Positions 1 to 7,657 of a stretch of 64,000 nt of DNA are shown here, one piece after another. The translations under genes and the position numbers were made by a program. The notes under the pieces were generated by a model. It was not told the origin of the DNA. It did no database searches and saw only the letters and a list, made by a program, of their open reading frames with translations. Positions within the stretch are counted from its first letter, which is position 1; each line of letters begins with the position of its first letter. Source of the DNA: Brevundimonas goettingensis (GTDB lineage Bacteria > Pseudomonadota > Alphaproteobacteria > Caulobacterales > Caulobacteraceae); contig NZ_CP062222.1 of assembly GCF_017487405.1 (NCBI RefSeq), positions 3,085,001-3,149,000 of the forward strand, given 5' to 3'.

Positions 1-1
1 G

Positions 2-139
2 CCGAAGACCCTGAGCGCCTCAGCCCAGATCGAGGCGGTGCGCGCCGCGATCCACAACCTCTCCGATCACTGGAGCGACAAGGGCGCGCGGATCAAGGAG
101 CTTCAGGCGGCGCGCAAACAGCTGACCCGGGTGTCGTGA
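2..139 (+). CDS. C-terminal end of an unidentified protein (partial)
   Basis: The window opens inside a reading frame that ends in TGA at 137-139, giving the last 45 residues of a protein. The segment is hydrophilic and probably helical, with a run of alternating charged residues (SDKGARIKELQAARKQL) and no membrane segment. The 5' end lies outside the window, so neither domain nor function can be assigned. The following gene starts about 70 bases further on the same strand. Frame continuity and codon usage support it being coding, but only moderately. Confidence 0.45.
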   Translation, partial: PKTLSASAQIEAVRAAIHNLSDHWSDKGARIKELQAARKQLTRVS

Positions 140-207
140 CCACGTGATCGCTGATCAGGCGTCTTCCCCGGTTTCCCCTCCGAAAAAATCGGCTTAAGCC
201 TCAAGGC

Positions 208-1215
208 ATGAAGCTCGCCTCGCTCAAGCACGGCCGTGACGGTCGTCTCGTCGTCGTCTCCAACGACCTGCACTGGTTCACGGACGCCTTCCTGATCGCC
301 CCGACGCTGCAGGCGGCGCTCGATGACTGGGAGCGCTGCGAACCCCTGCTCCGGGCCTTGGCAGAAAGCCTCGAACACGAAGCCGTGCCGCAGGGTCGGT
401 TCCGCGAACACGACGCCGCCGCCCCCCTGCCCCGCGCCTATCAGTGGGCGGACGGCTCGGCCTATGTGAACCACGTCGAACTGGTGCGTAAGGCGCGCGG
501 CGCCGAGATGCCCGCCAGCTTCTGGACCGATCCCCTGATGTATCAGGGCGGCTCGGATAGCTTCCTCAGCCCCCGTGATCCCATACCCTTGGCCGACGAG
601 GCCTGGGGCTGCGACATGGAGGCGGAGATCGTCGTGGTCGTCGGCGACGTGCCCCAGGGCGTGACGGCGGAAGAGGCGCTGGAGCACATCCGCCTCGTCG
701 GGCTGGTCAACGACGTCTCCCTGAGGAACCTGATCCCGGCCGAGCTCGGCAAGGGCTTCGGCTTCGTCCAGTCCAAGCCCGCCAGCGCCCTGTCGCCGGT
801 CTTCGTGACCCCCGACGCCCTAGGCGACCGCTGGAAGGCCGGCAAGCTGTCGGGCGCGCTCAGCGTCCAGCTGAACGGCCAGGACTTCGGCAAGGCCGAC
901 GCCGGGGTCGACATGACCTTCGACTTCGGGACCCTGATCGCCCATCTGGCCAGGGCCCGCCCCCTGACGGCCGGCACGATCATCGGTTCGGGCACGGTGT
1001 CCAACAAGGACGCGGACGGCGGTCCGGGCAAGCCGGTGTCCGAAGGCGGCCTGGGCTACAGCTGCATCGCCGAGGTCCGCACGGTCGAGACCATCCTGCG
1101 CGGCGCGGCGGAAACCCCGTTCCTGACCTATGGCGACACGGTCCGGATCGAGATGCTGGACGACAGACATCACTCCATCTTCGGCGCCATCGAACAGACG
1201 GTTCAGAAGCTCTAG
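208..1215 (+). CDS. Fumarylacetoacetate hydrolase family protein
   Basis: A 335-residue cytoplasmic protein of the FAA-hydrolase fold, the family that cleaves or hydrates acylpyruvate-type products of aromatic-ring degradation using a divalent metal. Visible family features are an N-terminal alpha/beta cap of about 100 residues, the acidic metal-binding segment around residues 130-145 (CDMEAEIVVVVGDV), the central VGLVNDVSLRNLIPAE stretch and the C-terminal IGSGTVSNKD segment, followed by a small terminal domain carrying GDTVRIEM. The length fits the longer fumarylacetoacetase-like members. No other homogentisate or gentisate gene is visible nearby, so the substrate is not known. The ATG at 208 gives the natural MKLASLKHGRDGRLVVVS start of the family. 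Confidence 0.85.
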   Translation: MKLASLKHGRDGRLVVVSNDLHWFTDAFLIAPTLQAALDDWERCEPLLRALAESLEHEAVPQGRFREHDAAAPLPRAYQWADGSAYVNHVELVRKARGAEMPASFWTDPLMYQGGSDSFLSPRDPIPLADEAWGCDMEAEIVVVVGDVPQGVTAEEALEHIRLVGLVNDVSLRNLIPAELGKGFGFVQSKPASALSPVFVTPDALGDRWKAGKLSGALSVQLNGQDFGKADAGVDMTFDFGTLIAHLARARPLTAGTIIGSGTVSNKDADGGPGKPVSEGGLGYSCIAEVRTVETILRGAAETPFLTYGDTVRIEMLDDRHHSIFGAIEQTVQKL

Positions 1216-1287
1216 ACCCCTTCCCCGAACCGGGTTTCCCGGCCTAGTCTGCGCCCTGCGGCGTCCTGCCGCAGGGGGACAGAGTTC

Positions 1288-1824
1288 ATGACGCCGCAAC
1301 AATACGGCCCGCTCATCGGCGTGGGCGTGGCCCTGCTGATCATCCTGCTGCGCAATCGCGCACCCCGGACGCTGCGGCCGCAGTATCTGTGGGTCGCCCC
1401 CGCCATCATCATTCCGCTGATGGGCCTCGCCATCTGGGGGACCAGCCTGCAGCCGGGCGCCAGCCATGCGCCCTTCGCCGTTCAGGACTGGGCGGTTCTG
1501 GCCGTCGGCCTCATCCTCGGCGGAGCGACCGGCTGGTGGCGCGGCAAGATGACCACCATCGAGAAGCACGAGGACGGCACGCTGAAGGCCAAGGCCTCGC
1601 CCCTCGGCATGATCCTGATCGTCGTCCTGCTGCTGGGCCGCAACATGCTGCGTGCCTGGCTGGAGCCGCACGCCGCCTCCATCGGCCTGAACGGCACGGC
1701 CGTCGCCGACGCCTTCCTGGTATTCGTGATCGGGACCATCGTGGTCCAGCGCATCGAGATGTACATCCGCGCCCGTCGCGTCCAGCACGGCGGCACGGAC
1801 AGCCACGTCGAGGCGACGGCGTGA
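1288..1824 (+). CDS. CcdC/DUF1453-like integral membrane protein
   Basis: A 178-residue inner-membrane protein with about four to five hydrophobic helices: residues 8-20, 33-51, 66-82, 105-122 and 140-160. A short polar loop (RGKMTTIEKHEDGTLKAK) sits in the middle. The layout and the WWRGKMTTIE loop resemble the CcdC/DUF1453 family, whose function is not established outside Bacillus cytochrome c maturation. The ATG at 1288 is preceded by a good Shine-Dalgarno (GGGGGACAG). Its stop overlaps the GTG start of the next gene by 4 bases, so the two are translationally coupled. Confidence 0.7.
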   Translation: MTPQQYGPLIGVGVALLIILLRNRAPRTLRPQYLWVAPAIIIPLMGLAIWGTSLQPGASHAPFAVQDWAVLAVGLILGGATGWWRGKMTTIEKHEDGTLKAKASPLGMILIVVLLLGRNMLRAWLEPHAASIGLNGTAVADAFLVFVIGTIVVQRIEMYIRARRVQHGGTDSHVEATA

Positions 1825-2627
1825 GGAACCTCCTCGCCGGCCTGGCCCTCGCCCTGATCGCCGTCCCCGCCCTGGCCCAGGACGCCGGAGACGACTGGGA
1901 CCTGATGCGCGCCCCCCGCCAGAAGGCCGTGATCGCCGCCCTGACCTTCGACAGCGGCATCGGTCTGGGCGCCCGCTGCGTGGACGGTGCCTATGAGCTG
2001 CTGTTCTCGGGCCTGCCGCCGGTGATGACCCGCCTGCGGACCCTCAACTTCTCCCATGACGGCGGACCGGCGCGGGAGACCAGCTGGTCCGTCGGCACGG
2101 ATGGAACCTCGGCTTTCAGCGACTTTCCGGCGCCCATGGCCCGCAGGCTGCGCGCGGGAGGGCGGGTCGAGGTGACCGTGCCGGCCCAGGACGGCCAGCC
2201 CGCCAAACGATTCGTTCTGGATCTGCCCCGGTCGGAGCACGCCATCGACGAGACCCTGACGGCCTGTGGCCGCCCACTGTCCGATCCCCACGATGTGAAC
2301 CTCGTCTCCAGCCTTCCAGCGACGGGGGTGGCTGGCGTGGAGGGCGGCTATCGCTGGGTGATCCAGCCTCGGCCTGAGTTCCCGTCCCGCGCGCTGCGCG
2401 AGAAGGCGAATACCGGCTCGGCCAATCTCAGTTGCCTGGTTCGACCGGACGGTCGCCTCCACGACTGCGTGGTCGAGACCGAAAGGCCGGCCGGCGCCGG
2501 CTTCGGCCAGGCGGCGATCGACGGCGCCCGGCGCGCGAGACTGGGTCCGGCCTCGGACGATTCGCCGCCCGTCGCCGCCGACGCCCTGGTCAGCTTCAGG
2601 ACCAACTTCTACCTGGCCGGCAACTGA
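1821..2627 (+). CDS. Exported protein with C-terminal TonB-like domain
   Basis: A 268-residue protein with an N-terminal signal peptide (cleavage probably after LIAVPALAQ), a middle beta-rich region of about 140 residues, and a C-terminal TonB-box-like domain from about residue 180. Family signs there are PRPEFPSRAL, then a Cys-containing strand (ANLSCLVRPDGRLHDCVVE) and a final helix/strand pair. Such domains occur in energy transducers and in stand-alone periplasmic proteins; no proline-rich linker or long membrane anchor is visible. The GTG at 1821 is chosen because GTGA overlaps the upstream stop and gives a complete signal peptide. It forms a two-gene unit with the membrane protein upstream. 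Confidence 0.7.
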   Translation: MRNLLAGLALALIAVPALAQDAGDDWDLMRAPRQKAVIAALTFDSGIGLGARCVDGAYELLFSGLPPVMTRLRTLNFSHDGGPARETSWSVGTDGTSAFSDFPAPMARRLRAGGRVEVTVPAQDGQPAKRFVLDLPRSEHAIDETLTACGRPLSDPHDVNLVSSLPATGVAGVEGGYRWVIQPRPEFPSRALREKANTGSANLSCLVRPDGRLHDCVVETERPAGAGFGQAAIDGARRARLGPASDDSPPVAADALVSFRTNFYLAGN

Positions 2628-2653
2628 TCTCGTCGCGCCTGCCCGGATGGCCC

Positions 2654-3697
2654 TCAGTTCGGCTTGATCACCTGGGCGGAGAAGCGCTCCATCTCCTCGG
2701 CCTGGGGCGACATCTGCAGCAGGACGAGATCGAGACCGGCGGCCTCGAACGCCTCGATGCGCTCCCGGACGGTCTCTGGCGTGCCGACGAAGCCGGGGCG
2801 CAGGCCGCGGTTGGAGACCGAATACTCCCGGATCTTCAGCTCCCGCTCCAGCTGGGTGCCCGACAGCCACTGGTCGAAATTGGCGAAGCCGGCAGGCGGC
2901 GTTCCTTCGGCCAGGCCGGGGACGGTGGTGATGCGCGCCAGCTCGGCCTCGGCTTCGGCCTCCGTGTCGCGCACGATGGCGTAGCCGGCCATGCCGAATT
3001 GCATCGGCGGCAGGCCGAAGCTTTCGCGGCGCGCCTTCATGTCGGCGATCTTGTCCTTGATCACCTCGGGCGTGTCGCCGTGCATGACATAGGCGTCGCA
3101 GTGACGGGCGATCAGGGTCTTGGCGGCCTCTGACTCGCCGCCCGCATAGATGACCGGCCGCCGCCGTCCCGGGACGTCGAGAGGCTTGGGTTCGACGATG
3201 GCGTCCTTGAGTTCGTAGTAGCTGCCCGAGAAGTCCGTGCGCGGATCGGACCAGAGCTTGTCCAGCACCTGCAGCCATTCGGTGGTGCGGGCATAGCGGT
3301 CGTCGTGCTGGTCGAACTGCAGGCCGTAGCTTTCCGCCTCCTTGGCCCACCAGGACGAGACGACGTTCAGGGCCAGACGGCCGCCCGAGATCCGGTCGAT
3401 ATTGGCCGCCTGTTTGGCGAACAGGGCCGGCTGGTGGAAGTTCGGCCGCACCGCCGTCATCAGCTCGATCTTCGAGGTCACGGCCGCGAGCGCCGCCGTC
3501 GAGGACCAGGCGTCCAGGGCCGGGGCGTCGATCCCCTGGATGTCGTTGAGGTTCAGCTCGGCGACCAGGGTCAGGTCATAGCCGATCTCCTCGGACCGCT
3601 TCACGATGGCCGACAGATGCTCCCAGGACGCGCGCGGCTCGTCGGCGACATTCCTCAGCCAGCCGCCGAAGACCGGGGCCCAATAGCCGTACCTCAT
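2654..3697 (-). CDS. LLM-class flavin-dependent monooxygenase (SsuD-like)
   Basis: A 347-residue luciferase-like TIM-barrel oxidoreductase that would use reduced FMN and O2. Family features in order are the N-terminal YGYWAPVFGGW strand, VAELNLNDIQG, the AVRPNFHQPALFAKQAANID segment, SGGRLALNVVSSW, the YAGGESEAAK strand and the C-terminal VGTPETVRERIEAFEAAGLD motif. These match the alkanesulfonate/dimethylsulfone monooxygenase subgroup. The ATG at 3697 overlaps the stop of the upstream ATP-grasp gene by 4 bases (ATGA), so the two products are very likely made together. The substrate is not visible from sequence; no ssuABC transporter or NADPH-FMN reductase lies beside it, which argues against a standard sulfonate-utilisation locus. 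Confidence 0.85.
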   Translation of the reverse strand: MRYGYWAPVFGGWLRNVADEPRASWEHLSAIVKRSEEIGYDLTLVAELNLNDIQGIDAPALDAWSSTAALAAVTSKIELMTAVRPNFHQPALFAKQAANIDRISGGRLALNVVSSWWAKEAESYGLQFDQHDDRYARTTEWLQVLDKLWSDPRTDFSGSYYELKDAIVEPKPLDVPGRRRPVIYAGGESEAAKTLIARHCDAYVMHGDTPEVIKDKIADMKARRESFGLPPMQFGMAGYAIVRDTEAEAEAELARITTVPGLAEGTPPAGFANFDQWLSGTQLERELKIREYSVSNRGLRPGFVGTPETVRERIEAFEAAGLDLVLLQMSPQAEEMERFSAQVIKPN

Positions 3698-4644
3698 GCC
3701 GCCTTCTCCGCCTTGATCGACTGTTCGGCGACGATGCCCTTCAGCCATTCGACCAGATTGTCGTGGGGGTCGAAGCCCAGCACCTCGACGGGCTTGGCGA
3801 CGAAGTTCGACAGGCCGTTGATGTCGTAGAACAGGACCGAACCGTCGCGGTCGTCGACCAGATATTCGATGCCGCCGATCTCCAGCTCGCCCGCCACGGC
3901 CAGCCGTTCGACCGCCTCGATGATCTCGAGCGGGGGCGTGGTCTTCGTCATGGTCAGGGTCGGGGCGCCGGGCCGCACCAGACAGGCGTCGGCGGGGCAC
4001 AGGTCGAAGGCGTCGCCCGGGCTCTCGATATCGATGGCGTAGAGGTATTTGCCGCCCAAGGTCTCGACCCGGGTGATCTTGCCGTCGCGGCGCGGGGCGT
4101 ATTCCTGAATGAGGGACAGGCCGTTGACCCCGACGGGGCACCATTTCTCGCCCGCCGCCTCGGCCAGCTTTTCGGGCGTCTCATAGCGGGTGATGCCGGC
4201 CCCGGCGCCGCCGATGTCAGCCTTGACCAGAACGGGATAGCGCAGCCCATCGGCGGCCTTGGGAATGTCGGCCTGACGGTGCGCCACGCGCGTCGCGGGA
4301 CCCTTCAGCCCCAGCCGGGCGATCAGGGACATCTGCCGCGCCTTGGAGGTGTCGATGTTCAGGGCCGAGGCGTTGACCACCCGCGTCCCCTGCCCCTGCC
4401 AATGCTCGAACAGGCTCTGGGCGTAGAAGATCGGATGCTCGGGCTCGCGCAGGAAGGACGACATGGCCACGCGACTGAACACCACCCTGGCCGGCGCGGG
4501 CGAAGCCGCCGGGTCGAACGTATTCCCCGCCAGCGGGACTTTCACGTAGGAGACGCCATGCCGGTCCAGCGCCGCGAACAGCGGCTCGAACCATTCCGGA
4601 TGCTCATAGACGATGGCGAGGTCGGGCAGTTCGGTATCGGTCAT
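3694..4644 (-). CDS. ATP-grasp domain protein (RimK-like ligase)
   Basis: A 316-residue ATP-grasp enzyme, the fold that activates a carboxylate as acyl phosphate and ligates it to an amine or thiol. The N-terminal 100 residues form a pre-ATP-grasp domain (LAIVYEHPEWFEPLFAALD). The ATP-binding part carries RYPVLVKADIGGAGAGI (the lysine and glycine-rich loop), a SLIQEYAP strand, and the metal-binding tail DRDGSVLFYDINGLSNF, with Asp and Asn in the expected places. The substrate is unknown. It is coupled by ATGA overlap to the LLM monooxygenase and lies 63 bases downstream of a membrane-bound regulator on the same strand. No precursor-peptide gene is visible in that gap. Confidence 0.8.
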   Translation of the reverse strand: MTDTELPDLAIVYEHPEWFEPLFAALDRHGVSYVKVPLAGNTFDPAASPAPARVVFSRVAMSSFLREPEHPIFYAQSLFEHWQGQGTRVVNASALNIDTSKARQMSLIARLGLKGPATRVAHRQADIPKAADGLRYPVLVKADIGGAGAGITRYETPEKLAEAAGEKWCPVGVNGLSLIQEYAPRRDGKITRVETLGGKYLYAIDIESPGDAFDLCPADACLVRPGAPTLTMTKTTPPLEIIEAVERLAVAGELEIGGIEYLVDDRDGSVLFYDINGLSNFVAKPVEVLGFDPHDNLVEWLKGIVAEQSIKAEKAA

Positions 4645-4707
4645 GGCAGGGCAGATGCGTTACACCACGCTGAAACGCAAGTGGGGCCCGGCGAATTCCT
4701 TTCGGGA

Positions 4708-5883
4708 TCAGGCCGGTTCGGGCGGAAGCGCCGCCAGCCGTTCGGCGGCGGCCGAGGCTGAGGGGGCGTCGACAAGGGTGCGTCGATACCAGGCCCGGGC
4801 CCTGGCAGGGTCCGACCGCGCCTCGTACCGGCGGCCGATTTCCACTCCCACTTCAGCCTGCCAGGGGCGCACCCGGGCCGGCTCCGCGGCATAGGCGCGA
4901 TCCATGCCCTCGTAGGCGCGTTCCAGCATCGACAGGGCCTCGCCCGTCCGGCCCTCGATATCGAGAAGATCGGCGCGGTTGATCAGAAGGCCCCAGTCTT
5001 CGGGATGATCGGCGAGAGCCCGGTCATAGATGCGGGCGGCCTCCGCCAGACGTCCGCTCGCCGACAGGGCCAGGCCGAATGCCCGCTGGACCTCCGGGTC
5101 GCGAGGCCGCGCGACGGCCGCGCGTCCAGCCAGCTCGACCGCTCGCCGGAGATCCGCTGCGGCGGCGGGTTCGGCCAGGCGCCCCGAAGCCAGGGCCGCC
5201 CTCAGAGCACTGCCCGCCGGGCGCGGCGCGTCTCGACCGTCGGGCCAGCGCATATGTTTCTGGACCAGGGCGCCGGCCAGACCCGCCTGGGCCTCCGGCG
5301 CGTTCGGATCAACCTTCAACGCCCGCTCATAGAGGACGATGGCGGCCTCGTTGTCGGTGCGGGTGAACTGGTAGTAGCTGTCGGTCGCCCGCGCGACCGT
5401 CGCGTCCTCTGCCGTCGGCGGCGCAGACCGGACTATCGCGAGCGCGAGCGCGGCCGCGCCTACCGCCGCACAGACGGCCACGGCCCCCACGGCGGCTTTT
5501 CGCGACGAGAGGCGACGAGCCCCGCTCCCGGCCTTCGCCCCGGCGTCCGGCGGGGCGGCGACCAGCCGGTAGCCGCGCTTGGGAATGGTCTCGATCCGCC
5601 CGGCGGGACGCCCGGCGCCGGCGGGCCCCTCCAGCGCCTTGCGCAGCTTGAAGACACAGCGCGACAGGGCGTCGTCGCCGACGGTCGTGTCGGGCCAGAG
5701 CGTCGCGTTCAGAACCTCGCGCGAGAAGACGTGGCCCGGGCGAGAAGCCAGCAGGAACAGCAGGTCCATTACCTTGGGCTCCAGCATCCGGCTCTCGTCG
5801 CCGCGCCGCAGCCGGCCCTCGTCGCGATGGGCGCGCCAACCGCCGATCTCGACGACGTCAGAAGGGATGGCGGACATCGTCAA
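4708..5883 (-). CDS. CadC-like membrane-bound winged-helix regulator with TPRs
   Basis: A 391-residue protein of three parts. Residues 10-110 are an OmpR/PhoB-type winged helix (MLEPKVMDLLFLLASRPGHV, then SRCVFKLRKAL and the wing IETIPKRGYRLV). A single membrane helix lies at about 133-152 (AVGAVAVCAAVGAAALALAI). The rest, about 155-391, is an Ala-rich TPR-type region (NEAAIVLYERALKVDPNAPEAQAGLAGAL). No phospho-acceptor receiver is present, so it belongs to the one-component ToxR/CadC class that senses outside or at the membrane. It is divergent from the S41 peptidase gene (109 bases between starts) and co-directional with the ATP-grasp/LLM pair, either of which could be its target. An in-frame ATG at 5877 is an alternative start. 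Confidence 0.8.
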   Translation of the reverse strand: MTMSAIPSDVVEIGGWRAHRDEGRLRRGDESRMLEPKVMDLLFLLASRPGHVFSREVLNATLWPDTTVGDDALSRCVFKLRKALEGPAGAGRPAGRIETIPKRGYRLVAAPPDAGAKAGSGARRLSSRKAAVGAVAVCAAVGAAALALAIVRSAPPTAEDATVARATDSYYQFTRTDNEAAIVLYERALKVDPNAPEAQAGLAGALVQKHMRWPDGRDAPRPAGSALRAALASGRLAEPAAAADLRRAVELAGRAAVARPRDPEVQRAFGLALSASGRLAEAARIYDRALADHPEDWGLLINRADLLDIEGRTGEALSMLERAYEGMDRAYAAEPARVRPWQAEVGVEIGRRYEARSDPARARAWYRRTLVDAPSASAAAERLAALPPEPA

Positions 5884-5992
5884 AAGGCGTCCCGGTCAGA
5901 AAAAGGTCAGGGAAAGGGGAGGTCGCCGTCATTCCGTCCACGGTCCGACGCTCCTACTCTTTCGGTCAGCTTCGGTGACCAGCTTCAGGGGT

Positions 5993-7516
5993 ATGGACGT
6001 GCGGATCAAGACGTTTGGCGCGGCGATGGGACTGGCGGTGGCGATGGCCGTCGGCGGGGTGGACGCGGCCGTCGCCCGCCCTCTGCAGACGACGGCGGTT
6101 GCGGCGGAAACGGCGGTCCCGGCGGAGGCGATGCGTCAGGACTTCGCCGACCTCTATGCGACGCTGAAGCTGGCGCACTACGACCTCTATGCCCGCACCT
6201 CCCGCACCGACTATGACCGGCTGTTCGCCGACATGAATGCCCAAATCCTCGCTCCCATGAGCCGGGCCGAGGCCGCCGCCTTCTTCCAGCGCTTCATGGC
6301 CTTCGGCCATATCGCCCACGCCCGCGTCGACGCCGCGTCCGAGGCCTATGGGGCGTACAGGCAGGCCGGGGGGCGGGCCTTCCCCCTGGACGTCCGCATC
6401 CGCGGTGAAAGGTTCTTCGTCGCCCTGAACGGGTCCGGATCCACCCTGATCGCGCCGGGCGACGAAATCGTGTCCATCGACGGGATCACGGCCGCCGACT
6501 GGTTCTCCCGCGCCGCAACCCTGATGTCGGCCGACACCTCCTATATGCTGGGGACGATGATGGAGGGCGGGTTTCGCCGCCTCCTGTGGAGCACGTTCGG
6601 AGACGTCGCCGGGTTCGACCTGGTCCTGAAGCGCGGCGATGGTCCGTCCTTCGCGGTCACGGTTCCGTCGCTCAGCGCCGCCGATCTGACCGCCGCCCAG
6701 GCCGGACAGCCAACTCGCCTCGAGCTGAGCTGGACCGCCCGCGAGGCGCGGATGCTGGGCGACGGCGTGGCCTATCTGCGCCCCGGCCCGACCTACAACG
6801 TCGAGGCCCAGACCGAGGCCACGGCCTATGACAACACCGCCTTCCGGGCCTTCGTCGACAAGGCGTTCGAAGACTTCCTCGACGCCGGAGCGACCGATCT
6901 GATCCTCGATCTGCGCGACAATCCCGGCGGCGACAACAGCTTCAGCGACCTGTTGCTGGCCTGGTTCGCGACCCGGCCGTTCCGCTTCACCTCGTCCTTC
7001 ACCATCAGGGTCAGCAGCCAGACCACCGCCTCCAACGCAGCGCGGCTGACGGCCGCCGGCAACGACCCTACGGGCATCTCGGCGTCGATGGCCCGGGCCT
7101 ATGCGGGCGCGACGCCGGGGACCGCCATCGACTTCCCCATCCCCCTCGTCGAACCGCGCGCCGGGCGGCGTTTCAACGGCCGCGTCTACGCCCTGATCAA
7201 CCGCCGCTCCTATTCCAATACCGTGGCCATGGCGGCGACCCTGCAGGACTATGGTTTCGCCACCCTGATCGGCGAGGAGACCTCTGACCTGGCCACCACC
7301 TATGGGGCGATGGAGAGCTTCACCCTGCCCCGCACCGGCCTCGTCGTCGGCTATCCCAAGGCCTTCATCGTCCGCCCCGACGGCGATCGCGACGCGCGCG
7401 GCGTGGCCCCGGACATCGCCGTCGAGACCCCCATCCTGGAAGGCTTGAACGACCCTGTTCTGGAACAGGTCGTCGCCCGGGTGAAGGCCTCGCACAACCC
7501 GACACGGCCCCGATAG
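5993..7516 (+). CDS. Secreted S41-family peptidase
   Basis: A 507-residue exported protein. An N-terminal signal peptide (about residues 8-30) is followed by a helical domain (DFADLYATLKLAHYDLYART), a PDZ-like part around residues 130-170 (APGDEIVSIDGITAADWF), and the S41 catalytic core. Core motifs are LILDLRDNPGGDNSF and INRRSYSNTVAMAATLQDY, where the serine of SYSN is the probable nucleophile, followed by IGEETSDLATTYG. It resembles the tricorn/CtpA-like tail-specific proteases but is of the non-processing, periplasmic kind. The ATG at 5993 is the one that exposes the signal peptide; longer in-frame starts run into the divergent regulator gene. Confidence 0.82.
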   Translation: MDVRIKTFGAAMGLAVAMAVGGVDAAVARPLQTTAVAAETAVPAEAMRQDFADLYATLKLAHYDLYARTSRTDYDRLFADMNAQILAPMSRAEAAAFFQRFMAFGHIAHARVDAASEAYGAYRQAGGRAFPLDVRIRGERFFVALNGSGSTLIAPGDEIVSIDGITAADWFSRAATLMSADTSYMLGTMMEGGFRRLLWSTFGDVAGFDLVLKRGDGPSFAVTVPSLSAADLTAAQAGQPTRLELSWTAREARMLGDGVAYLRPGPTYNVEAQTEATAYDNTAFRAFVDKAFEDFLDAGATDLILDLRDNPGGDNSFSDLLLAWFATRPFRFTSSFTIRVSSQTTASNAARLTAAGNDPTGISASMARAYAGATPGTAIDFPIPLVEPRAGRRFNGRVYALINRRSYSNTVAMAATLQDYGFATLIGEETSDLATTYGAMESFTLPRTGLVVGYPKAFIVRPDGDRDARGVAPDIAVETPILEGLNDPVLEQVVARVKASHNPTRPR

Positions 7517-7574
7517 TCCGGCCGAGGGATGCAGCGGCGACACGGTTCGCGGCACAGGCGGCGCCACAGCACAA

Positions 7575-7592
7575 AAGTCATCTTGCCGTCAC
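7575..7592 (+). promoter_or_regulatory. PHO-box-like direct repeat upstream of the TonB-dependent receptor
   Basis: Two 7-mers, AAGTCAT (7575-7581) and CCGTCAC (7586-7592), are separated by 4 bases, giving the 11-base period of PhoB sites (consensus CTGTCAT-N4-CTGTCAT). Each half keeps the GTCA core. It lies 66 bases upstream of the receptor ATG, a reasonable promoter position. The functional call rests on similarity to the known consensus and on the phosphoesterase in the same unit. Confidence 0.4.
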
Positions 7593-7631
7593 GCAAACGA
7601 AGCGGAGCCGTTACGGGCTGGGCCTAGAGCC

Positions 7632-7650
7632 TCCCCCGACTTTTGGGGGA
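7632..7650 (+). promoter_or_regulatory. Hairpin enclosing the Shine-Dalgarno of the TonB-dependent receptor
   Basis: TCCCCC (7632-7637) can pair with GGGGGA (7645-7650) across a 7-base loop. The 3' arm is itself the Shine-Dalgarno of the receptor gene, 7 bases before ATG 7658. Folding would occlude the ribosome site, so this may be a translational control element. It is short and could also be chance in a GC-rich leader. Confidence 0.35.
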
Positions 7651-7657
7651 CCGCGTC

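Noticed and set aside
1482..3350. A 622-codon minus-strand frame over the CcdC-like, TonB-domain and LLM genes
   Set aside because: It crosses three real genes in a shadow frame and shows no family motif.
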